From: Candidatus Moraniibacteriota bacterium
Lineage (GTDB): Bacteria > Patescibacteriota > Minisyncoccia > Moranbacterales > UBA2206
Length of the DNA: 47,816 nt
Direction of reading: 5' to 3'
Assembly: GCA_027351145.1 (NCBI GenBank)
Contig: DAIEIZ010000076.1
Span: forward strand, 1 to 47,816
In this document: positions 15,868 to 22,329 of the stretch, in pieces
Layout of the letters: each line of letters opens with the position of its first letter
How positions within the stretch are numbered: the first letter of the stretch is position 1
Notes under the pieces: model-generated
Seen by the model: the letters and a program-made list of their open reading frames with translations, nothing else
What the model was told of the DNA's origin: nothing
Database searches by the model: none
Position numbers and translations under genes: made by a program

Positions 15868-18312
15868 ATGGAAATGAAAATTGAACTGGAAAATATCCAG
15901 GCCAGAGAAATAACCGAAGAAATCCAACAATCCTATCTGGATTATGCCATGAGTGTCATTGTTTCGCGCGCTCTGCCTGATGTGCGCGATGGCATGAAAC
16001 CGGTACACAGAAGAATCCTCTATTCCATGTGGAACACAGGCTTACGAGCTAATGCAAAATTCAGAAAATCCGCCACCGTGGTTGGAGAAGTTTTGGGAAA
16101 ATATCACCCGCACGGCGACGTTGCAGTCTATGACTCGATGGTTCGTATGGCCCAGGATTTTTCTCTGCGCTATCCCCTCGTCAAAGGCCAGGGAAACTTT
16201 GGTTCGATGGACGGCGACTCACCAGCGGCTTATCGTTATACAGAAGCCAAATTGTCTTCAATTGCTGAGGAAATGCTCACAGACATTGAAAAAAATACCG
16301 TGGATTTCGTACCTAATTTCGACGGACAGCATAAAGAGCCGACTGTCTTACCTTCAAATTTACCGCAATTACTTTTAAATGGCTCGATGGGTATCGCCGT
16401 AGGTATGGCGACCAACATCCCACCACACAATATCACGGAACTAATTGAAGGTATTGATCATTTGATTGATAATCCTACTGCGACAGTGGAAGATCTTTGC
16501 GAATTTGTAAAAGGTCCTGATTTTCCAACCGGTGGTATCATTTACAATAAAAAAGATATTATTGAGGCCTACAAAACCGGTCGTGGAAAAATTCTTACTC
16601 GCGCTAAAGCGGAAATTAATGAGACAAAAGCCGGCGCTTTTCAAATTATTGTAACTGAAATGACCTATGCCACCAATAAATCAACCATGATTGAGCGAAT
16701 GGCAGATCTCGTAAAAGAAGGAAAGATTGTAGGCATCCGCGATATCCGCGACGAATCAGATAAGGATGGGGTTCGGCTTGTTATTGAACTAAAAAAGGAC
16801 GCCTATCCACAAAAAGTACTCAACAAACTCTACGATTTAACTGACCTCCAAAAGAATTTTAATGTTAATATGTTAGCATTGGTCAATGGCATTGAACCAA
16901 CCGTACTCAACTTGAAATCAATTTTTGAATATTACATCATCCACAGAAAAGAAGTTATCACTCGTCGCACTAAATTTGATCTGGAAAAAGCCAAAGATCG
17001 CGCTCATATTTTAGAAGGCCTAAAAAAAGCCCTCGATCACATTGATGCTGTTATTGAAACCATCAGAAAATCCAAAACAAAAGAAGAAGCACACGCGAAT
17101 TTGATAAAAAAATTCAAATTCTCCGACCGACAAACCACTGCCATTCTTGAGATGCGCCTACAAACCCTGGCTGGCTTGGAACGCAAGAAGATCGAAGACG
17201 AATTAGCCGAAAAACTGCGCATTATTGCCGAACTCGAAGCTATTCTCAAGAGCGAAAAGAAAATCTTAGGCATTGTTAAAAGCGAGCTTGATCGCGTGAA
17301 AGAAAAATATGGCGATGAGCGCATGACCAGAATCATTAAATCCGGAGTCACAGAATTCAAACAAGAAGATTTAGTTCCTAATGAAGAAGCTATTATCACC
17401 ATTTCCAAAGAAGGCTATATCAAAAGGATGAATCCAACAGTCTATAAGGTCCAAAAACGTGGTGGCAAAGGTGTCATCGGCGCTAGCACTAAAGAAGGCG
17501 ACGAAATCGAAAAATTACTTGGGGTTATGACGCATGACAATCTACTTTTCTTTACAAATAGCGGGAAAGTTTTCCAAACCAAAGCCTATGAAATCCCGGA
17601 ATCATCGCGCATTTCCAAAGGCCAATCCATCGTGAACTTCCTTCAACTTTCCGGCGAAGAAAAAGTGACAGCTATAATCGCTTTTAATAAAGATGACAAC
17701 TACAAGTTCCTCTTTATGGCCACTGAAATGGGTACAGTCAAAAAAACTACATTGGAAGAGTTTGAAAATGTTCGTCGTTCAGGACTAATCGCGATCAAGC
17801 TTGATAAGGGCGATGCTCTTCGCTGGGTCAGTGCCACAACCGGCACTGACGAAATCGTCATCACCACCGCTCACGGTCAAGCTATTCGATACAAAGAAGC
17901 TGATGTTCGTTCAATGGGTCGCTCCGCAACAGGGGTTCGCGGCATCAAGCTTAAAAAAGATGATTTGGTTGTTGGCATGGATGTCTTTTTCAAAAATCAA
18001 AAGGGCAATCAGCTACTCGTTATCACTGAAAATGGTTATGGAAAGAGATCTGATATTAAATATTATAAAATCCAAAAACGTGGTGGATCAGGCATCAAAA
18101 CCGCCGCTGTCACAGCCAAAACCGGAAAACTAGTTGGTGCCAGCATCATCAACGTCGACAATCTTGATGCTGATCTTATCCTTACTTCCGACAAAGGCCA
18201 AATCATCCGAATCCCGCTCGCCAGCGTCTCAATTCTCGGTCGCGCCACGCAAGGAGTCCGAGTAATGCGACCGCAAGCTGGAGATAAAGTATCTGCCATC
18301 ACAGTACTCTAG
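15868..18312 (+). CDS. gyrA: DNA gyrase subunit A
   Basis: GyrA cuts and rejoins DNA as A2B2 with GyrB to introduce negative supercoils. The 814-residue protein has SYLDYAMSVIVSRALPDVRD near the start, the catalytic Tyr124 in AYRYTEAKLS, and the GyrA box QKRGGKG (about 528-534), which separates gyrase from ParC; a second QKRGGSG occurs near 736. In the quinolone-determining region, the position of E. coli Ser83 is Val85 (HGDVAVYDS), while the Asp87 equivalent is kept. A bidirectional terminator and a perfect DnaA box follow the stop. Confidence 0.96.
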   Translation: MEMKIELENIQAREITEEIQQSYLDYAMSVIVSRALPDVRDGMKPVHRRILYSMWNTGLRANAKFRKSATVVGEVLGKYHPHGDVAVYDSMVRMAQDFSLRYPLVKGQGNFGSMDGDSPAAYRYTEAKLSSIAEEMLTDIEKNTVDFVPNFDGQHKEPTVLPSNLPQLLLNGSMGIAVGMATNIPPHNITELIEGIDHLIDNPTATVEDLCEFVKGPDFPTGGIIYNKKDIIEAYKTGRGKILTRAKAEINETKAGAFQIIVTEMTYATNKSTMIERMADLVKEGKIVGIRDIRDESDKDGVRLVIELKKDAYPQKVLNKLYDLTDLQKNFNVNMLALVNGIEPTVLNLKSIFEYYIIHRKEVITRRTKFDLEKAKDRAHILEGLKKALDHIDAVIETIRKSKTKEEAHANLIKKFKFSDRQTTAILEMRLQTLAGLERKKIEDELAEKLRIIAELEAILKSEKKILGIVKSELDRVKEKYGDERMTRIIKSGVTEFKQEDLVPNEEAIITISKEGYIKRMNPTVYKVQKRGGKGVIGASTKEGDEIEKLLGVMTHDNLLFFTNSGKVFQTKAYEIPESSRISKGQSIVNFLQLSGEEKVTAIIAFNKDDNYKFLFMATEMGTVKKTTLEEFENVRRSGLIAIKLDKGDALRWVSATTGTDEIVITTAHGQAIRYKEADVRSMGRSATGVRGIKLKKDDLVVGMDVFFKNQKGNQLLVITENGYGKRSDIKYYKIQKRGGSGIKTAAVTAKTGKLVGASIINVDNLDADLILTSDKGQIIRIPLASVSILGRATQGVRVMRPQAGDKVSAITVL

Positions 18313-18324
18313 AAAAAAATAAAG

Positions 18325-18333
18325 TTATCCACA
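18325..18333 (+). promoter_or_regulatory. DnaA box (TTATCCACA)
   Basis: A perfect 9-mer DnaA box lies directly after the gyrA stop codon, one of three within 3.1 kb around the parS array. Confidence 0.5.
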
Positions 18334-18341
18334 ACTTAGAC

Positions 18342-18374
18342 AAAAAAAGACACCTCATGGTGTCTTTTGTTTTT
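18342..18374 (+). terminator. Bidirectional terminator between gyrA and the DUF5655 gene
   Basis: GACACC-TCAT-GGTGTC with an A-rich 5' flank and T-rich 3' flank, so it can stop transcription from both sides. Confidence 0.85.
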
Positions 18375-18385
18375 AAAATTAATCT

Positions 18386-19300
18386 CTATCCATTCCTTTC
18401 GTAACTTTGTTTTATCAATGGCATTAAATTTATAAAATCAGTTGAAGAATTTATATTAAACTCATAATCTCCGTTGCCCCAATGTCCCCTATCCGAACAA
18501 TCCACACCAAGATTGTAGGGATTTTTCAATTCTCCCTTTTTTAGATTTAGCCAAAACTTAATTTTATTTTTTTGAGGCAAAATATCGATAAAATTAGAGA
18601 TCGCCTTAAAAGCTATATATTTCTTTTTTGGCACAATTTCAATCTTACTATCTAAATTTAAAATTTGATTTTTAAATTCTTCATAAAGAGACAAAATTTT
18701 TTCATCAGCAGATTTTAAATGATCTTCTTCTGTATAAACTCTTACTTCTCCTGCAACCTTATCAACAACCTCACTTGATTTGCTGATTGTATTTATTGAT
18801 TCAGAAGTTTCAGTTGATTTTAATCTGCTATATTGAATGAGATTATTTTGATATTTCGTGATTTCCCATAATTCAATCGGTAAATCTCTAAAGCTTATTG
18901 CTTGTTGTTGATATTTGGAAAATGCCGGTGATACAAATATCACTTTTGATTGAGACCAATCCACATCATCTCTTTTTAGATTCATGTTTGCATTTTCATT
19001 GTATTCCAAAATAAAATCAGCTTTATTATTCAACATCAAAGAAAGATAAGCATATCCTTGATCAATGACACTGAAATTTTTGTCTCTCTTGTATTCAATA
19101 ATTACAAAACTTTTATTATCATTATCAAAAGCCAAGCTATCAATCCTAAGATTGTTCAGTGAAAATTCTGATTTTATAAATTTTAAACTGAAAACATGCT
19201 CGAGATTTTTTTCCGTAACCACTTGAATTTCTTTTTCTAATTTAAAAGGGTTTTCTTTAATAATTAAAAGTTTTTGATTTTGCAAACTATAGAGTGCCAT
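18386..19300 (-). CDS. PD-(D/E)XK nuclease-like protein with DUF5655 domain
   Basis: The 304-residue protein has an N-terminal nuclease-like domain: RIDSLAFD (Asp54), FVIIEYKR (Glu69 and Lys71) and a QGYAY motif (Gln81), the order seen in NucS/DUF91-type PD-(D/E)XK folds. A Ser/Thr-rich linker (165-190) leads to a C-terminal DUF5655 domain (about 200-300) recognised by YIAFKAISNFIDI, FWLNLKKGEL and the GHWGNGDYEF strand. Such proteins are typical accessory genes, possibly restriction or DNA-repair related; no substrate can be given. It is minus-strand in a plus block and borders a gap with transposase remnants, so it was probably acquired. Confidence 0.75.
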   Translation of the reverse strand: MALYSLQNQKLLIIKENPFKLEKEIQVVTEKNLEHVFSLKFIKSEFSLNNLRIDSLAFDNDNKSFVIIEYKRDKNFSVIDQGYAYLSLMLNNKADFILEYNENANMNLKRDDVDWSQSKVIFVSPAFSKYQQQAISFRDLPIELWEITKYQNNLIQYSRLKSTETSESINTISKSSEVVDKVAGEVRVYTEEDHLKSADEKILSLYEEFKNQILNLDSKIEIVPKKKYIAFKAISNFIDILPQKNKIKFWLNLKKGELKNPYNLGVDCSDRGHWGNGDYEFNINSSTDFINLMPLIKQSYERNG

Positions 19301-19375
19301 ATTATCAAATTTTGTATTATTAATTTTCAGCCTAAAAAAGCGTTGTTTGAATTTTAAATTTCCAGCTTTATATAA

Positions 19376-19525
19376 ACTATATCAAAAAATCCAACAATCA
19401 CAAAGACTCGAATTAGCCAAGAGCAAAGATCTGTGCTAAAATCAGCCTACGACAGCCTTAATCCGCTTGTTTTGCAAGCGGAAATTAGGAAAAAGTTAGA
19501 GCTACTGAAAAAAACGTTAAAGTAA
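19376..19525 (+). pseudogene. C-terminal fragment of a lost protein, possibly a transposase
   Basis: A 49-codon frame without any start codon ends at TAA 19523-19525. Its translation is protein-like: TRISQEQRSVLKSAYDSLNP followed by LVLQAEIRKKLELLKKTLK. The ending SLNP.LQAEIRKKL resembles the C-termini of integrase-core transposases (ISNCY/IS481-like), but the match is from memory. It is part of a 601-bp gap between the DUF5655 gene and the parS-bearing gene. Confidence 0.4.
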
Positions 19526-19607
19526 GATTTATTAATGATCTAATACGAGACTAATTTTAAACTTTAATATTAAACAACAAAACATTTTATTTGTCAAATT
19601 TTGTAAC

Positions 19608-19880
19608 CTACATTCTACCCATAAGTGAAACATTCATCAATTCTAATGGTGTTTTCCAATTAAGCCTTTTTTCTGGACCTTAGTGGTTTCCAATCTTTGT
19701 TTTTAAAACCATTATCCAAGATGAGTGTCTTTCTGTATTTTTTAGGTAACTCAGATTATTGCTTGTCATAATTCAGCTTACAACTTGATTATGAACACAT
19801 AGCCAGTCTTTCTATTTGCTAAGATTAACATTTCATATTCTAATTATGTCATGGTGTCGCAGTTAATTATTGAACTGACT
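19608..19880 (-). pseudogene. Degraded IS30-family transposase (C-terminal catalytic part)
   Basis: On minus, read across several stops and shifts, pieces of an IS30 DDE domain appear in order: CDTM (first Asp), LANRKTGYVFIIK, LPKKYRKTLILDNGF (second Asp), and KRLNWKTPLELM near the end, with a stop at 19608-19610. The order and spacing are those of IS30 transposases (WEGDTM ... RKTGY ... TLDNG ... KRLNWKTP). Internal TAA and TGA codons and frame changes show it is dead. No terminal inverted repeats were found. Confidence 0.65.
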
Positions 19881-19901
19881 GCTATCTTTATTTCTTACCA
19901 A

Positions 19902-21695
19902 TTATTCCACATGAAACAATTTCCATAAAAACACAACAAACAAAACCAATCCAACAATCCCCCATTCTGACCAAATTAAAAGAAAAATATTATGCACTGG
20001 CTGATATTGCCAAATCTCAAGATTTGGCAATAACCTCTCTGCGGTTATAACAAACTGCCCTGTACCAACGCCAACCATTGGATTATCCGCAATAATCCGC
20101 TCGGAGATAGACAAATATAACCCCCTTTCCGTAAGCGACTTCACAAGCAAGACATAAAATTCAACTCTAAAGAAAAACAGGCCTGTCAATGTAGCTAATC
20201 CTAAGCCTAGCAATAGCCTAAAATGTTCCACGTGGAACAATTTTTTCAAACTAATCCCCCTAAATGTTCCACGTGGAACATTTATATACACAAGAGCAAC
20301 CAATAAAGCTAAAATAGCTGATTTAGAAAAAGAAAGAATTATCCCAATAATTTGGACCGCTAGAACAAATTTAATAAAATTCGATTTAATTGTTCCACGT
20401 GGAACATTTTCGACTGATAAATCATTATTGCTCAAATTGTTCCACGGGGAACATTTTTCAGCATCTTGTTCCACGTGGAACAATTTCGAATAAAGCATAG
20501 TAGCCATGATTGAAAAAAATAAAAATCCACCCAAAATATTCGGGTGAGGAAAGAGACCATAGGAACGAATAAAGACATGATGATTAGCGACAATTTTTGC
20601 CACCCCGGGAATACTTTGACCAATTAAGCTTTCTTTGAGCAAAAATAGACCGAGGGAGTGCTGAATGATGAATTGAACAATTCCAGCCAAAGATTGCATT
20701 ATACCAAGGAGCATAATAATGCCAAAAAATACACCCAAATTATTAATTGTTCCACGTGAAACATTACTAGCATTTTCTATCCTTAAATTGTTCCACGTGG
20801 AACAATTACTTACATTATGCCTTTCACGCAAACTAATACCAGCTAATAAACCGCAAGCTAGCCAAAATAAGATCTGGCCTTGCCAAATATCCCACAAATA
20901 GTGGTCAAATAACATAACCACTATCAAGCCCAATAAAATTGCACGGAGATATTGGGTCATTTTTGACAAAACATATTCAAAATGTTCCACGTGGAACAAT
21001 TTAGTACTGCTATCCATAGCTTCATCTAAAATTGTTCCACGTGAAACATTACTAGATGAATATAAAAAATTGTTCCACGTGGAACAATTTAGCAAATAGC
21101 ACGGCACAAATCTTATGGCGATATAACTATATAAAAAATACAACTCCAAAAACCCAATAGATCTATAAATGCCAATTGCCCGATTTTCTGACCAAAAAAT
21201 AGACACAAATGACCAAATAACTAAAAGCAGGGGGACTAAAAAAACGCCAAAATTACAAAAAATGTTCCACGTGGAACATTTTTCACCAACATTCCGCTTG
21301 GATTGTTCCACGTGGAACAATTTAGTTAAAAACGCCTTAAAATAAGCAATTTTTCCTGTGGATAAGTTCTGAATAGATGCATTATTAACACCTTCTGCAT
21401 GATCTATCTTGTGGATAAACTTGAAAGTGCCATCACTAATCCTTGACGGATTTACTATTTTATTGCATAATATAGGTATAATCCAGCTTAGGATCGCAAG
21501 CCATAGAAATATATCAGAAACGTAAATATATGCCCCGATATACTCATTAAAAGCACCTTTTAATAAAAAGTATAATATTACTTTTCTGACCCCAAGCGTA
21601 AAAGTCAACAAAAACAAATAGAAAAACCAGATGTCTTTTGGCTGTTTCTTGTTTTTTTTCCAGATATCATCCATCTTTTCAGCTAAGTTTTCCAT
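19902..21695 (-). CDS. O-antigen ligase/polymerase-like membrane protein carrying a parS array
   Basis: The 597-residue protein has about twelve membrane segments and the Wzy_C/O-antigen-ligase hallmark near its end: GVGTGQFVI, then QPVHNIFLLIWSEWGIVG, preceded by a large loop with SYGLFPHPNILGGF. Such proteins join or polymerise undecaprenyl-linked glycans outside the membrane. Thirteen short insertions read FHVEQ/H, CSTWN or V(P/S)RGT; these are three-frame translations of one 16-bp DNA palindrome, not protein motifs. By eye all lie in loops following even-numbered membrane segments, i.e. predicted cytoplasmic. The stop codon itself falls in the last, decayed copy. The gene has its own promoter (21723..21751) and is divergent from a tRNA cluster. 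Confidence 0.85.
   Translation of the reverse strand: MENLAEKMDDIWKKNKKQPKDIWFFYLFLLTFTLGVRKVILYFLLKGAFNEYIGAYIYVSDIFLWLAILSWIIPILCNKIVNPSRISDGTFKFIHKIDHAEGVNNASIQNLSTGKIAYFKAFLTKLFHVEQSKRNVGEKCSTWNIFCNFGVFLVPLLLVIWSFVSIFWSENRAIGIYRSIGFLELYFLYSYIAIRFVPCYLLNCSTWNNFLYSSSNVSRGTILDEAMDSSTKLFHVEHFEYVLSKMTQYLRAILLGLIVVMLFDHYLWDIWQGQILFWLACGLLAGISLRERHNVSNCSTWNNLRIENASNVSRGTINNLGVFFGIIMLLGIMQSLAGIVQFIIQHSLGLFLLKESLIGQSIPGVAKIVANHHVFIRSYGLFPHPNILGGFLFFSIMATMLYSKLFHVEQDAEKCSPWNNLSNNDLSVENVPRGTIKSNFIKFVLAVQIIGIILSFSKSAILALLVALVYINVPRGTFRGISLKKLFHVEHFRLLLGLGLATLTGLFFFRVEFYVLLVKSLTERGLYLSISERIIADNPMVGVGTGQFVITAERLLPNLEIWQYQPVHNIFLLIWSEWGIVGLVLFVVFLWKLFHVE
19903..19918. repeat. Degenerate parS-like site at the stop codon
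   Basis: TATTCCACATGAAACA differs from the parS sequence TGTTCCACGTGAAACA at two positions. Read on minus, it encodes FHVE followed by the TAA stop of the membrane protein. Confidence 0.5.
20224..20280. repeat. parS pair A (two sites, 41 bp apart)
   Basis: Sites 20224..20239 and 20265..20280, both TGTTCCACGTGGAACA. They fall in the loop after predicted membrane segment 10 and are translated VPRGT and FHVEH. Confidence 0.85.
20391..20482. repeat. parS triplet B (47 and 29 bp apart)
   Basis: Sites 20391..20406, 20438..20453 (one mismatch) and 20467..20482. They are translated VPRGT, CSPWN and FHVEQ, in the loop after predicted membrane segment 8. Confidence 0.85.
20748..20804. repeat. parS pair C (41 bp apart)
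   Basis: Sites 20748..20763 (TGTTCCACGTGAAACA) and 20789..20804 (TGTTCCACGTGGAACA), translated VSRGT and CSTWN, in the loop after predicted membrane segment 6. Confidence 0.85.
20983..21086. repeat. parS triplet D (50 and 38 bp apart)
   Basis: Sites 20983..20998, 21033..21048 (TGTTCCACGTGAAACA) and 21071..21086, translated FHVEH, VSRGT and CSTWN, in the loop after predicted membrane segment 4. Confidence 0.85.
21263..21319. repeat. parS pair E (41 bp apart)
   Basis: Sites 21263..21278 and 21304..21319, both TGTTCCACGTGGAACA, translated CSTWN and FHVEQ, in the loop after predicted membrane segment 2. Confidence 0.85.
21357..21365 (-). promoter_or_regulatory. DnaA box beside the parS array
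   Basis: Perfect TTATCCACA on minus, 37 bp from the last parS site, inside the coding region. Confidence 0.45.
21410..21418 (-). promoter_or_regulatory. Second DnaA box beside the parS array
   Basis: Perfect TTATCCACA on minus, 53 bp from the preceding box (start to start), same orientation. Confidence 0.45.
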
Positions 21696-21722
21696 AGTAG
21701 TAGTTCAGGGATAAGTGTTACT

Positions 21723-21751
21723 AGTGTAGTATTTTTCAAAATTATTCGCAA
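21723..21751 (-). promoter_or_regulatory. Promoter of the parS-bearing membrane protein gene
   Basis: On minus, TTGCGA, 17 bp, TACACT; leader of about 20 nt. Confidence 0.45.
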
Positions 21752-21764
21752 ATTGAGATTAAAA

Positions 21765-21792
21765 TTGACTATCTTGTGTTAACTGTTATGAT
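21765..21792 (+). promoter_or_regulatory. Promoter of the tRNA Ala-Val-Arg cluster
   Basis: TTGACT, 16 bp, TATGAT, about 25 bp before the first tRNA. Confidence 0.55.
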
Positions 21793-21817
21793 TAATAGGC
21801 GATAGAATGAATATTTA

Positions 21818-21888
21818 GGGCCTATAGTAAAGCGGTATTACGGATCCATGGCATGGATCAGTCTAGGGTTCGACTCCCTATAGGTCCA
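21818..21888 (+). tRNA. tRNA-Ala (GGC)
   Basis: Acceptor GGGCCTA/TAGGTCC has the G3-U70 wobble pair, the Ala identity element. The anticodon loop ATGGCAT gives GGC and has the A32-U38 combination typical of tRNA-Ala(GGC). The D-arm (GTAA/TTAC) is unusual, and the molecule is only 71 nt. CCA is not encoded. Confidence 0.9.
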
Positions 21889-21892
21889 CATT

Positions 21893-21966
21893 GGATGATT
21901 AGCTCAGTTGGTTAGAGCGTACGATTCACATTCGTAAGGTCACTGGTTCGAGCCCAGTATCGTCCA
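21893..21966 (+). tRNA. tRNA-Val (CAC)
   Basis: Acceptor GGATGAT/ATCGTCC, anticodon loop TTCACAT (CAC), T-loop TTCGAGC. A73 is followed by CA, CCA not encoded. Four bases separate it from tRNA-Ala. Confidence 0.95.
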
Positions 21967-21988
21967 CAGATAAACAGTTAACATCCAA

Positions 21989-22060
21989 GCCCTCATAGCT
22001 CAATGGATAGAGCAAATCCGTCCTAAGGATGAGATGTAGGTTCGATTCCTACTGAGGGCA
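21989..22060 (+). tRNA. tRNA-Arg (CCT)
   Basis: Acceptor GCCCTCA/TGAGGGC, anticodon loop GTCCTAA (CCT), T-arm TGTAGG..CCTAC with loop TTCGATT. CCA not encoded (A73 then CA). Confidence 0.93.
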
Positions 22061-22067
22061 CAAAGAC

Positions 22068-22096
22068 TTGCCAAAACAAAAAAGATAGACTATACT
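22068..22096 (+). promoter_or_regulatory. Promoter of the S1-domain gene
   Basis: TTGCCA, 17 bp, TATACT. The whole promoter closely resembles that of pnp (34808..34836). Predicted leader is about 227 nt. Confidence 0.65.
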
Positions 22097-22107
22097 AAAT
22101 TTACGTT

Positions 22108-22185
22108 AATTATTAAGAAAAAAATAAATAGGGGAATGCCTTAATTCCTCACGTCTCAGCCCTTTAGGGCGCATTCTTAATAATT
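22108..22185 (+). promoter_or_regulatory. Nested stem-loop in the leader of the S1-domain gene
   Basis: A perfect 12-base inverted repeat (AATTATTAAGAA at 22108, TTCTTAATAATT at 22174) encloses GAATGC/GCATTC and a GCCC-TTTA-GGGC hairpin. A role in autoregulation by S1 is a guess by analogy with E. coli rpsA. The remaining 145 bp to the ATG are AT-rich and show nothing I recognise. Confidence 0.5.
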
Positions 22186-22329
22186 TCCAATATTTCTGGA
22201 AATTTTTTATTTTTATATAAAAGCTATTCGCATATCCCGTTTTCATATTGCGGACTCTCAAAGCAAATAACGACATTTTTTTTAATTATTATCCCGTAGT
22301 CCTAATGTCAGCTACAAAAATCTAATCAC

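Larger units (their letters stand above)
20224..21319. repeat. Array of twelve parS (ParB-binding) sites inside a coding region
   Basis: Twelve 16-bp sites start at 20224, 20265, 20391, 20438, 20467, 20748, 20789, 20983, 21033, 21071, 21263 and 21304. Nine are the perfect palindrome TGTTCCACGTGGAACA, two (20748, 21033) are TGTTCCACGTGAAACA, identical to the Bacillus subtilis parS consensus, and one (20438) has a single change (TGTTCCACGGGGAACA). Groups are 2-3-2-3-2. ParB (Spo0J) binding to such clusters loads CTP-dependent clamps that spread and recruit SMC and ParA for chromosome segregation; that this applies here is inference, as no parA or parB lies in the window. Confidence 0.85.

Noticed and set aside
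20224..21319. CRISPR array or miniature transposon copies
   Set aside because: Sites are only 16 bp and irregularly spaced by 29-315 bp, spacers are coding sequence, and no cas genes or target duplications are present.
19902..21695. FHVEQ, CSTWN and VPRGT as repeated protein motifs
   Set aside because: They are three-frame translations of one 16-bp DNA palindrome, used equally often; a protein repeat would stay in one frame.
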